Of a stretch of DNA of 35,808 nt, positions 23,297 to 31,432 are shown in pieces (the stretch's first letter is position 1; each line of letters starts with the position of its first letter). The notes below the pieces were generated by a model, which saw only the letters and a program-made list of their open reading frames with translations, did not search any database and was not told the DNA's origin. The translations under genes were made by a program, and so were the position numbers. Source of the stretch: [Clostridium] symbiosum (GTDB lineage Bacteria > Bacillota > Clostridia > Lachnospirales > Lachnospiraceae); contig JAETSN010000047.1 of NCBI GenBank assembly GCA_021769625.1, positions 1 through 35,808 on the forward strand, given 5' to 3'.

Positions 23297-24525
23297 TGAT
23301 CATAAAAAAATTTACGGCGAAAACAGAAGAAGAAGCGGTTAACCTGGCGAAAGCCGAGTTGGGTGAAAATATCGTCATTATGAACGTAAAGACCGCTGCG
23401 CAGAAAGGATTTTTCAGTTTCCTGAAAAAACCGCAGACAGAGGTGACGGTCGCAAAAGAAGAGGAGAGCGAACGGTACGCCTATGCGGGAGGGGGAAAGA
23501 AGACCCAGGAGGAAGCCAGCCTGCGCGAGACATTCCGGCAGGTGGCAAAGGCAGCGGGGACGGAAATGCCAAAGCCGGCGCCGGTAAAGAATAAGCCGCA
23601 GGAAGAAAACCAGAATCTTCTGGTGGAAAAACTGGACTCGCTACAGAGCATGATCGAGAAGAGGCTCCAGACGGAGGAAGATATCCTGCCGGAGCCGGAG
23701 GCGGAAGAGCCGGAAGAAGAAGACAGCGAAATGGTGCGTTTTATTAAATTGCTTTATAATACCATGCTGGACAATGAGGTGGACGAGAAATACGCAAACC
23801 AGATCATCGATGAAATAGAAAAAAATGCGAAGCCGAACCTTCCGTTCGACCACGCCCTTGCCGAAGTATACCAGAAGATGATCCTGAAATTCGGCAAGGC
23901 GGCGCCCATCGAAAAGGATGGAAATGGACTGCGGGTCATCTTTTTTGCAGGCCCCACCGGCGTCGGAAAGACAACGACCATCGCGAAGATCGCATCCAGC
24001 TTCAGGATAGGGCAGAAGCGGAAGGTGGCATTGTTTACGGCGGATACCTACCGGATCGCGGCGGCGGAACAGCTCCGGACTTATGCCAATATACTGGAAG
24101 TGCCTTTCCGGGTGATCTATTCCGTGGAAGACCTGCAGGCAGGCGTGAGGGATTTCAGGGATTATGATTTTATCCTGGTGGATATGGCAGGACATTCACC
24201 GAATAACCCGGTGCTGAGGGAAGATATGAATGCTTTTATTTACGGTCTGGATGAAGGGATAGAAAAAGAGGTACATCTGGTGCTTTCCGCGACGACAAAA
24301 TACGCGGATCTTCTCAATATCGTGGACAGCTATTCGGATCTGGAAGATTACAGGATCATTTTTACAAAACTGGATGAAACTGCGGCTCTGGGGAATATAT
24401 TGAATGTGAAGCTGCATACCGGCGCGGGCATCTCCTATATTACCTGCGGACAGAACGTGCCGGATGATATAGAAGAGTTCAATCCTCAGAAAACAGTGAA
24501 ACAGTTGCTCGGAGGTAAAAAGTAG
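23296..24525 (+). CDS. flhF: Flagellar placement SRP-type GTPase FlhF
   Basis: FlhF is a signal-recognition-particle-family GTPase that helps set flagellar number and place. The 409-residue product has an N-terminal basic domain (MIIKKFTAKTEEEAVNLAKA), a variable charged linker (about residues 50-145), an N-domain, and the G-domain. G1 is GPTGVGKTT at residues 219-227, TADTYRIAAAEQLRTYA follows, and G4 is TKLD at 357-360. The G3 position reads DMAGH (296-300) rather than the common DTAGR, an unusual change. ATG overlaps the flhA stop by one base. Apart from G3, the GTPase signature is complete. Confidence 0.95.
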   Translation: MIIKKFTAKTEEEAVNLAKAELGENIVIMNVKTAAQKGFFSFLKKPQTEVTVAKEEESERYAYAGGGKKTQEEASLRETFRQVAKAAGTEMPKPAPVKNKPQEENQNLLVEKLDSLQSMIEKRLQTEEDILPEPEAEEPEEEDSEMVRFIKLLYNTMLDNEVDEKYANQIIDEIEKNAKPNLPFDHALAEVYQKMILKFGKAAPIEKDGNGLRVIFFAGPTGVGKTTTIAKIASSFRIGQKRKVALFTADTYRIAAAEQLRTYANILEVPFRVIYSVEDLQAGVRDFRDYDFILVDMAGHSPNNPVLREDMNAFIYGLDEGIEKEVHLVLSATTKYADLLNIVDSYSDLEDYRIIFTKLDETAALGNILNVKLHTGAGISYITCGQNVPDDIEEFNPQKTVKQLLGGKK

Positions 24526-25407
24526 ATGGCAGATCAGGCGGAAAAATTAAGAAATATCATCAAAGCCCAGAGCCAGCCCAGACGTCAGGCAGCAAGAGTG
24601 ATCACGGTGACCAGCGGTAAAGGCGGCGTGGGAAAATCAAATACAGCGATCAATCTCGCGATCCAGTTCCGGAAGATGGACCAGAGGGTTATCATACTGG
24701 ATGCGGATTTCGGACTTGCCAACATAGAGATCATGTTCGGAACCGTGCCGAAATATAACCTTTACGACCTGATCTATCAGGGAAAGGGCATCCGGGATAT
24801 CATTACCTGGGGACCGATGGAGGTGGGCTTTATCTCCGGCGGTTCCGGTATCGTGGGCATGGCGAACCTGAGCAGGGATTATCTGAGTTACATTATACAG
24901 AACCTTGTGGAACTGGATTCCCTGGCGGATGTCATCATCGTGGATACAGGGGCGGGCATTTCCGATGCAGTGCTGGAATTTCTGGTGGCAAGCAACGAGA
25001 TCCTGCTTGTCACGACGCCGGAGCCGACTTCCATCACGGATTCCTATTCGCTGCTGAAGGCATTGAACCGCCACAGCAGGTTTTCCGAGGAATACACCAG
25101 TATCAACGTGCTGGCGAACAAGGTGAGGAACGCGGAGGAAGCCGATATGCTGTATCATAAGCTGAATACGGTGGTTTCCCGGTACCTGAAGGTTCCGATC
25201 GAGTATCTGGGATATGTTCCCCAGGATGAGCAGCTCTCCCGGGCGGTGATGCAGCAGATGCCGGTCTCCCTTCAGAACGATACGGCAAAGTCGGCGCTGG
25301 CCTACAAAGAGATCGCCAGAAGGCTTATGAGCGGGGAGAAGGAAAGCCAGAAAGAAAAACAGGGCATGATGGCGTTTTTTTCACATATTATGACAGGAAG
25401 GAGATAA
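24526..25407 (+). CDS. flhG: Flagellar MinD-like ATPase FlhG (YlxH)
   Basis: FlhG works with FlhF to control flagellar number. The 293-residue product has the deviant Walker A TSGKGGVGKSNTAINLA near residues 28-45, the MinD-type VIILDADFGLANIEIMFG, DVIIVDTGAGISDAVLEF, and VTTPEPTSITDSYSLLK. The N-terminal MADQAEKLRNIIKAQ resembles the DQAxxLR FlhF-activating peptide. GGAGGT (24511-24516) serves the ATG, which directly follows the flhF stop. The pair flhF-flhG matches the Bacillus operon. Confidence 0.95.
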   Translation: MADQAEKLRNIIKAQSQPRRQAARVITVTSGKGGVGKSNTAINLAIQFRKMDQRVIILDADFGLANIEIMFGTVPKYNLYDLIYQGKGIRDIITWGPMEVGFISGGSGIVGMANLSRDYLSYIIQNLVELDSLADVIIVDTGAGISDAVLEFLVASNEILLVTTPEPTSITDSYSLLKALNRHSRFSEEYTSINVLANKVRNAEEADMLYHKLNTVVSRYLKVPIEYLGYVPQDEQLSRAVMQQMPVSLQNDTAKSALAYKEIARRLMSGEKESQKEKQGMMAFFSHIMTGRR

Positions 25408-25410
25408 GAT

Positions 25411-26163
25411 ATGTTATCTGATTTTGTAGCGGCAGGACAGATCGTGGAGATCCAGGCTGTAAATCCCATGCCGGAGGAGGGCGCGGAAGAGAAACAGGAG
25501 GAGACAGCCGGGAGCGGGGAAAGAAAAGTATACCGGACTAAAGTTTTTGATGTGCTTTCCGAGGACCAGCTGGAGATCATGATGCCTATCGAAAAGGGAA
25601 AAGTTGTGCTCCTGCCGGTGGACGGAGAGTTTGATCTGTGTTTTTATGCGGAGAAAGGCCTTTATCAGTGTTATGCCAGGGTATTGGACCGGTATAAGAG
25701 CAATAATGTCTATATTGTGGTGATGGAGCTTACCAGCAATCTGCGCAAGCATCAGCGGCGTGAATTCTACCGTTTCGGCTGTGCGCTGGGGATGGAATCC
25801 AGACTGCTGGAAAAAGAGGAGATCGCGGCTGTGGAACAGGAGCGTTTATATCTGATGCCGGGACTTTCCATGAAGCAGAGCGTTGTTGTGGATATCAGCG
25901 GCGGGGGACTCAGGTTTATCGCCGATTACAGCTATGAAGAGGGCGCATATATCTACTGTACCTATACCCTGAGCGTAAAAGGGCAGCAGAAACAGTACCA
26001 TCTTATCGGGAAGGTGCTGTCTGTGCGGGAACTGGAAGGTAAGCCCGGCACTTTTGAGCACCGTATACAGTACGTCAATCTGGATGTGGATGAAAGGGAA
26101 GAGATCATCCGGTATATCTTTGAGGAAGAGAGACGGCAGCGCCATAAAGCAACCAGTAAATAG
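25411..26163 (+). CDS. PilZ-domain c-di-GMP receptor, YcgR-like flagellar brake
   Basis: This protein probably lowers motor speed or alters reversal when c-di-GMP rises. Its 250 residues have a YcgR N-terminal-like beta domain (about residues 1-105) and a PilZ domain. The c-di-GMP motif R112-x3-R116 is in LRKHQRREFYRF, and D161-x-S163-x2-G166 is in VVDISGGGLRFIAD. Both motifs are intact. The region near residues 21-37 is acidic and E-rich. AAGGAGAT precedes the ATG. It sits between flhG and cheB, where Bacillus has no PilZ gene. Binding and motor contact are inferred from the family, not shown. Confidence 0.9.
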   Translation: MLSDFVAAGQIVEIQAVNPMPEEGAEEKQEETAGSGERKVYRTKVFDVLSEDQLEIMMPIEKGKVVLLPVDGEFDLCFYAEKGLYQCYARVLDRYKSNNVYIVVMELTSNLRKHQRREFYRFGCALGMESRLLEKEEIAAVEQERLYLMPGLSMKQSVVVDISGGGLRFIADYSYEEGAYIYCTYTLSVKGQQKQYHLIGKVLSVRELEGKPGTFEHRIQYVNLDVDEREEIIRYIFEEERRQRHKATSK

Positions 26164-26187
26164 AAGCGGGCGATCGGGAGTTGAAAT

Positions 26188-27255
26188 ATGAAAAAAAATA
26201 TCTTGGTAGTAGATGACTCTGCACTCATGAGAATGGTGATGTGTGATATAATAAAATCAGATGAACGATTCAATGTGGAGGACAGGGCACAAAACGGTAA
26301 AGAGGCGCTTAATCTTCTGATGAAGAAAAAGTATGATGCCGTAGTACTGGATGTGAACATGCCGGTCATGGGAGGTCTGGAACTGCTGAAGGAACTTCAG
26401 ATGAGGAAGATGCCGGTCAGGGTCATGATGGCGAGCACCGATACGCGGGAAGGTGCGAAAGTAACGATGGACGCACTGGAACTGGGAGCCATAGACTTTG
26501 TACATAAATCTGCCAACATCAAAAACAACAGAACCGAAGAGTTTCAGAAAAACTTTCTGGAGACGTTGTATGCAGTTTCCACCAGCAGGGAGCCGACTTT
26601 CGGAAAAGCTTTTAATCTGGAAAAGATCAAAGAGTCAAAAAAGCTTGTATCCATGGTGAGAAAGCACAATATCGTCGGAAACAAGATCGTGGCGATCGCA
26701 AGTTCCACCGGCGGTCCGAAGGCGCTGCAGGCAGTCATTCCCAAACTGCCCAAAGGGCTGAACGCACCGGTCGTGCTGGTCCAGCATATGCCGGTAGGAT
26801 TCACAAACTCACTGGCAGAGCGGCTTGATTCACTCAGCGAGGTGACGGTGTCGGAGGCGAGGGAAGGTGAGATACTCCAGAAAGGGCATGTCTATCTCTC
26901 CAAAGGCGGCATGCATATGAACATCACTTCCGACCAGAAAAAGAGCTGTATCCACTATAGCGACGAGCCGTCCAGGGAAGGCGTAAAGCCATGTGCCAAC
27001 TATATGTACGAGAGCCTGGTCAACAGTCCTTTCGATCAGGTGGTGTGTGTGGTCCTGACCGGGATGGGCATGGACGGCACGGAAGGAATCCGGAATCTGA
27101 AAGCGAAAAAACAAACCTTTGTGATAGCACAACAGGAAAATACCTGTGCGGTGTACGGTATGCCGAAGAGCGTTGTAAAAGCGGGCATCGTGAACCAGAT
27201 CGTCGAACTGGACAATGTAGCACAGGAAATCATCATGAACGTGGGGGTAAAGTAA
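26188..27255 (+). CDS. cheB: Chemotaxis protein methylesterase CheB
   Basis: CheB removes methyl groups from receptors during adaptation, after phosphorylation by CheA. The 355-residue protein has a receiver domain (D9/D10, phosphoacceptor D55 in AVVLDVNMPVMGG) and a catalytic domain. That domain carries the nucleophile S173 (ASSTGGPKAL), H200 (VLVQHMPVG) and D295 (GMGMDGTEG). All three catalytic residues are present. It lies two bases before cheA. No cheR methyltransferase is in this window, so its partner must be encoded elsewhere. Confidence 0.96.
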   Translation: MKKNILVVDDSALMRMVMCDIIKSDERFNVEDRAQNGKEALNLLMKKKYDAVVLDVNMPVMGGLELLKELQMRKMPVRVMMASTDTREGAKVTMDALELGAIDFVHKSANIKNNRTEEFQKNFLETLYAVSTSREPTFGKAFNLEKIKESKKLVSMVRKHNIVGNKIVAIASSTGGPKALQAVIPKLPKGLNAPVVLVQHMPVGFTNSLAERLDSLSEVTVSEAREGEILQKGHVYLSKGGMHMNITSDQKKSCIHYSDEPSREGVKPCANYMYESLVNSPFDQVVCVVLTGMGMDGTEGIRNLKAKKQTFVIAQQENTCAVYGMPKSVVKAGIVNQIVELDNVAQEIIMNVGVK

Positions 27256-27256
27256 G

Positions 27257-29377
27257 ATGGATGTAAGCCAATATCTGGAAATATTTCTGGATGAAACAAG
27301 AGAACATTTACAGAACCTGAATACGGAGATCTTAACTCTGGAGCAGGATCCCGAGAACGAAGATACGATCAATGAGATTTTCCGTGCCGCCCATTCTTTA
27401 AAGGGAATGGCAGGTACCATGGGATATAAGCGGATGCAGACGCTGACCCATGATATGGAAAATGTATTTTCGGAAGTGCGCAACGGTACGATCAAGATCA
27501 AATCCCATATGATCGATATCCTGTTCCAATGTCTGGACGCGCTGGAAGAATATACGACCAATATTCAGGAAAATGCCGATGAGGGAACAAACGATAATGA
27601 GGCGCTGATCAAGCTTTTAAATGACTGCCTGAAACCGGACGGAGAGCAGGAAGAGGCGGCTGCGGCACCGGAAAGTGCAGCGGCACAGACGGCTCCGGCT
27701 GCGGCTCCCGCCGGCGGAAATAAATGGGAAGGCATTCCGCTGGATGAGGCCCAGAAACTTGTGCTGGGGGAAGCCGTAAAGCAGGGGAAAAAGGTATACG
27801 GTATCACCGTAAAAGTACATGAGTCCTGTATCTTAAAGGCGGCGAGGGCTTTCCTTGTCTTCAAGGCAGTGGAGGAACTGGGCGAGATCCTGGTGTCTTC
27901 GCCTTCCGCACAGGATATAGAAGACGAGAAATTCGAACTGGATTTTTCGATCATTGTGATCACAGACAGCCCGCTGGATAAGGTCCTGGAGGATATCAGA
28001 AGCGTTTCGGAGATCGAGGATGCCGAGGGCGCGGAGATGACGAACTTCGAGGAAGCGGCGGAAGAGGCTCCGGCACAGGAGGCTGAAAAAGAGGAGAAGC
28101 CAAAAGAAAAGAGCGTGCCCGCAAAGGCGGAACCGGCTAAGCCATCCGGCGCTGAAAATGCCCCGGCGGCAAAAGGCGCTCCGGCCAAGCAGGAGAAGAA
28201 GGCGAATGCCAAGGCGGTGGGCAACCGCACCGTCAGAGTGGATATTGAAAAACTGGATGTGCTGATGAACCTTGTCAGCGAACTGATCATCGCGAAGAAC
28301 TCCCTTGTATCCGCCACAACGGCACAGGAGGGAAGAGAGAGTAATGCGGCTGTGGACAGCCAGATCGAATATCTGGAGAATGTGACCACCAGCCTGCATG
28401 AATCAGTGATGAAGGTACGAATGGTACCGATCGAGAGTGTTGTGAACAAGTTCCCGAGAATGATCCGTGACCTGTCCAAGAAACTGGATAAGAAGATGGA
28501 TCTGCAGATGACCGGTGAGGAGACGGAACTTGACCGTACCGTGGTGGATGAGATCGGCGATCCGCTGATGCATCTTCTGCGTAATTCCGCCGACCACGGC
28601 TTAGAGAGCGCTGAGGTTCGGGCGGAAAGGGGAAAACCGGAAGTCGGTTCCATTTTCCTGAATGCTTATCAGGACGGCAATAACGTTGTCATTGAGGTCG
28701 GAGATGACGGTAACGGCATCGATGTGGAAAATGTAAAAAATAAAGCCATCGAGAGAGGCACCATAACGCCGGAACAGGCGGTGAATATGTCCGATAAGGA
28801 GATCATCGACCTTCTGTTTTTACCGAGCTTTTCCACAGCGAAGGAAGTGACGGACGTTTCCGGCAGGGGCGTCGGCCTGGATGTCGTAAAATCCAAGATC
28901 GAGACATTGGGCGGTGAAGTGGAAGTAAAGACAAAGCTGGGTGAGGGCAGTACCTGGATCATCAGGCTTCCTCTGACACTGGCTATCATTCAGGCGCTGA
29001 TGGTGGAAGTGGGAGGCGAGAAATACGCGATTTCCTTGAACTCCGTAACAACGCTTGAAAATATCGCGCCCAGCGATGTGAAACTCGTACAGTCCGAGGA
29101 AGTGATCCATCTGCGCGGCTCCGTCATCCCGCTGATCCGCTTGAATGAGGTGCTGGATATCGAATCTACGCGGAAGGAAAATGAGAACATGATCGTTGCC
29201 ATTGTGAAAAAAGGCGATAAACTGGCAGGTCTTGTGGTAGACAGACTGATGGGACAGCAGGAGATCGTTATCAAATCACTCGGCAAGTTTGTCGATAAGA
29301 CCAGAATCATCAGCGGTGCGACAATCCTCGGCGATGGTGAAGTAGCATTGATCCTGGATGCGAATGTGCTGATATAA
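27257..29377 (+). CDS. cheA: Chemotaxis histidine kinase CheA
   Basis: CheA autophosphorylates and passes phosphate to CheY and CheB. The 706-residue protein has a P1 Hpt domain with H46 (RAAHSLKGMAG), a P2-like part (about residues 160-250), and flanking linkers rich in A, P, E and K (about 130-155 and 265-320). P3 dimerisation and the P4 ATPase follow: N443 and H447 (NSADHG), G1 GDDGNG 482-487, G2 GRGVGL 536-541. A P5 CheW-like C-terminus ends it. All ATP-binding boxes are present. Reverse-strand frames over the repetitive linkers are shadows. Confidence 0.97.
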   Translation: MDVSQYLEIFLDETREHLQNLNTEILTLEQDPENEDTINEIFRAAHSLKGMAGTMGYKRMQTLTHDMENVFSEVRNGTIKIKSHMIDILFQCLDALEEYTTNIQENADEGTNDNEALIKLLNDCLKPDGEQEEAAAAPESAAAQTAPAAAPAGGNKWEGIPLDEAQKLVLGEAVKQGKKVYGITVKVHESCILKAARAFLVFKAVEELGEILVSSPSAQDIEDEKFELDFSIIVITDSPLDKVLEDIRSVSEIEDAEGAEMTNFEEAAEEAPAQEAEKEEKPKEKSVPAKAEPAKPSGAENAPAAKGAPAKQEKKANAKAVGNRTVRVDIEKLDVLMNLVSELIIAKNSLVSATTAQEGRESNAAVDSQIEYLENVTTSLHESVMKVRMVPIESVVNKFPRMIRDLSKKLDKKMDLQMTGEETELDRTVVDEIGDPLMHLLRNSADHGLESAEVRAERGKPEVGSIFLNAYQDGNNVVIEVGDDGNGIDVENVKNKAIERGTITPEQAVNMSDKEIIDLLFLPSFSTAKEVTDVSGRGVGLDVVKSKIETLGGEVEVKTKLGEGSTWIIRLPLTLAIIQALMVEVGGEKYAISLNSVTTLENIAPSDVKLVQSEEVIHLRGSVIPLIRLNEVLDIESTRKENENMIVAIVKKGDKLAGLVVDRLMGQQEIVIKSLGKFVDKTRIISGATILGDGEVALILDANVLI

Positions 29378-29402
29378 GGAGCGAATAGGAGGGTTTATTG
29401 TC

Positions 29403-29849
29403 ATGGAAGAGCTGAAAAACAACGGCGATGTAAAACAGTTTATCGTGATAAGGGTCGGTGAAGAGCAGTACGGGATCGATATCAAGTATGTGGATAATAT
29501 CATCCATATGTCCAGTATTACCAGAGTGCCGAAGGTTGCGTCCTACGTAAAAGGCGTGATCAATGTGCGCGGCGAGGTCATTCCGGTTATGGATATCCGC
29601 ATAAAAATGGGACTGATGGAAGCGGAATACACAAAAAATACCAGGATCGTTATCGTGAAAAGAGAACAGCAGGGATTTGTGGGCCTGATCGTGGATGCCG
29701 TCAAGGAAGTGGTGACGCTGGAGGTGGATACGATCGAAAAGGTATCCTACGATAACAAGAGCGGAAAGACCATGTTTGTCACTGGCGTGGGAAAACATCA
29801 GGGAAATCTGATATCGGTACTTGATCTGAATGAGATTCTGACTGAATAG
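29403..29849 (+). CDS. cheW: Chemotaxis adaptor protein CheW
   Basis: CheW links receptors to CheA. The 148-residue single CheW domain has the typical pattern EEQYGIDIKYVDNIIHMSSI, VINVRGEVIPVMDIRIKMG and GFVGLIVDAVKEVVTLEVD, with the conserved RGxxIPVxDL-like motif. TAGGAGGG precedes the ATG at a slightly long spacing. It follows cheA by 25 bases. The downstream gap holds two hairpins before cheC. Confidence 0.96.
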   Translation: MEELKNNGDVKQFIVIRVGEEQYGIDIKYVDNIIHMSSITRVPKVASYVKGVINVRGEVIPVMDIRIKMGLMEAEYTKNTRIVIVKREQQGFVGLIVDAVKEVVTLEVDTIEKVSYDNKSGKTMFVTGVGKHQGNLISVLDLNEILTE

Positions 29850-29852
29850 ATC

Positions 29853-29898
29853 GTCCGGATGTATCCGGACAGCTGCAGGGCCTCTCAGGCAGGCCCTG
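29853..29898 (+). repeat. Tandem hairpins between cheW and cheC
   Basis: GTCCGGA 29853-29859 pairs with TCCGGAC 29864-29870 around TGTA, and CAGGGCCT 29876-29883 pairs with AGGCCCTG 29891-29898 around a 7-base loop. Neither is followed by a proper T-run, so they look like mRNA processing or stability hairpins rather than a terminator. They sit just upstream of the cheC ribosome binding site. Confidence 0.65.
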
Positions 29899-29917
29899 TT
29901 GTATAAGGAGTGAAGCT

Positions 29918-30541
29918 ATGGATAATAACTTCGGATTTGAGCATATTGACAGCGGTTATCTGGATGTGCTGAAAGAGATCGGCAATATCGGAGCGGGAAA
30001 CGCGACAACGGCACTGGCCCAGATGCTGCAGCGAAAAGTGGACATGAAGGTGCCTCAGGCGGCTCTTTTGGAGTTCCGTGATCTGGGTGAGGTGATCGGC
30101 GGTGAAGAGACTATTATGGCCGGCGTTTATATGGTAGTGGAAGGTGATATCAGGGGAAGCATGATGTTCCTTCTGGAAAAGGGATCCGCAAAGCATCTTA
30201 CGGATCAGATGCTGGGCGGTTTCGGAAATCCGGAGTCCGTGGATTTCGGGGAAATGGAGATATCGGTCCTGCAGGAGATCGGAAATATCATGACAGGTTC
30301 CTATTTGAATTCTTTGTCGGATTTGACGGGGCTTAAAATATTTCCTTCCGTGCCGGAGATCGCGATCGACATGGCGGGGGCGATACTCAGCGTGCCGGCC
30401 ATCGAATTCGGCATGCTCGGAGACAGGATTCTGATGATTCAGACCAGATTTACGGATGATCTGGATATCGACGGCTTTTTTATCTTAGTACCTGATTTGG
30501 ATTCTTACCACAAAATTATGGAGTCTTTAGGAATGGCGTAG
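29918..30541 (+). CDS. cheC: CheY-P phosphatase CheC
   Basis: CheC dephosphorylates CheY-P and binds CheD. The 207-residue product has two pseudosymmetric active sites: E20/N23 (DVLKEIGNIGAGNATT) and E120/N123 (VLQEIGNIMTGSYLNSL). Both glutamate/asparagine pairs are intact, so phosphatase activity is expected. TAAGGAG precedes the ATG. It is followed by cheD, its usual partner. Fine match to the Bacillus CheC size. Confidence 0.95.
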   Translation: MDNNFGFEHIDSGYLDVLKEIGNIGAGNATTALAQMLQRKVDMKVPQAALLEFRDLGEVIGGEETIMAGVYMVVEGDIRGSMMFLLEKGSAKHLTDQMLGGFGNPESVDFGEMEISVLQEIGNIMTGSYLNSLSDLTGLKIFPSVPEIAIDMAGAILSVPAIEFGMLGDRILMIQTRFTDDLDIDGFFILVPDLDSYHKIMESLGMA

Positions 30542-30554
30542 GAAGTGGATAAAG

Positions 30555-31040
30555 ATGAGCAAGATAATTAAAGTAGGGATGGCAGACCTCAATATTTGTA
30601 AAAGTCCGGACGGGATCACTACACTGGGACTCGGTTCCTGCGTGGGGGTAGCCCTCAGAGATCCGGTGACAAAGGTCGGCGGACTGCTGCACGCGATGCT
30701 GCCGGATTCGACGGTCGTTAAAAACAATACATGTGTGGAGAAATTTGTAGATTCGGGTCTGGATGAACTTGTCAAAAGAATGGTAAAAGCAGGGGCGAGC
30801 AGATCGAGATTGGAGGCAAAACTGGCAGGAGGCGCCCAGATGTTTGCGTTTCAGAGGAATTCCGATCTGGTGAAAGTCGGGGAGAGAAATGCGGAGGCGG
30901 CGAGAAAGAAACTGCGTGCCATGCATATTAAGCTGCTCGCGGAAGATACGGGGCTTAATTACGGCCGGACAGTGATATATTATCCGGAAACGGGGGAATA
31001 TGTGATCAAGGCGGTAGGAAAACCGGAAAAAAGTATATAA
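30555..31040 (+). CDS. cheD: Chemoreceptor glutamine deamidase CheD
   Basis: CheD deamidates receptor glutamines and is controlled by CheC. The 161-residue protein keeps the catalytic set T23, C29 and H46 with the spacing known from Thermotoga CheD (TLGLGSCVGVALRD, GGLLHAMLPDS). The ribosome binding site is weak (AGGAAGTGG). It lies 13 bases after cheC, implying co-translation of partners. The next gene starts 15 bases later. Confidence 0.95.
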   Translation: MSKIIKVGMADLNICKSPDGITTLGLGSCVGVALRDPVTKVGGLLHAMLPDSTVVKNNTCVEKFVDSGLDELVKRMVKAGASRSRLEAKLAGGAQMFAFQRNSDLVKVGERNAEAARKKLRAMHIKLLAEDTGLNYGRTVIYYPETGEYVIKAVGKPEKSI

Positions 31041-31055
31041 GGGGGACGCTTAGGC

Positions 31056-31418
31056 GTGGCAAAGAAAAAGGACAACGCAGAGAAAAAGGAAAAGAAAAAG
31101 CGTGGAGGCCATCGATTATTCAGCGTCAGTAAAGAAGCAAAGCGCAGACTGATACCGCCGTTTATCATGTTGACGGCCGGAGCGGTCAGCAGTATTTTGA
31201 TGGTAATGCAGGGGAGGTATGAACTTCATGAATTCCTGAGAAATCTCCTGCTTATCCTGCTTCTCTTTTATATTCTGGGCTGTCTGCTGAAGGCCGTGGT
31301 GGATCTGATCGACAGACAGAATACACCGCCGGAGCCTGAAGAGGGCGATGGAGAGGAAGTCATAGAAAAAGGACCGGAGGAGACGGAGCCTGAAGAAGGG
31401 GAGGCCGCGGAAGAATAG
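31056..31418 (+). CDS. Small two-pass membrane protein of unknown function between cheD and sigD
   Basis: I do not recognise this family. The 120-residue protein starts with a lysine-rich segment (residues 1-30, AKKKDNAEKKEKKKRGGHR). It has two likely membrane segments at about residues 33-50 (IPPFIMLTAGAVSSILMV) and 62-83 (LLLILLLFYILGCLLKAVV), and ends in an acidic tail rich in E, P and G (residues 90-120). The start is GTG 31056 with a GGGGG site upstream. By charge the lysine-rich end should be cytoplasmic, with both ends inside. Its place just before sigD suggests a flagellar or regulatory role, which is inference only. Confidence 0.8.
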   Translation: MAKKKDNAEKKEKKKRGGHRLFSVSKEAKRRLIPPFIMLTAGAVSSILMVMQGRYELHEFLRNLLLILLLFYILGCLLKAVVDLIDRQNTPPEPEEGDGEEVIEKGPEETEPEEGEAAEE

Positions 31419-31432
31419 GCCGATAGACGATT

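Noticed and set aside
27565-28653. Reverse-strand open frame of 362 codons, Ser/Ala-rich
   Set aside because: It lies inside cheA over repetitive linkers and the conserved kinase; composition artefact.
31419-31426. GCCGATAG just before sigD, resembling a sigma-28 -10 box
   Set aside because: No TAAA-like -35 lies at the right distance; the match overlaps the translation start region and is probably chance.
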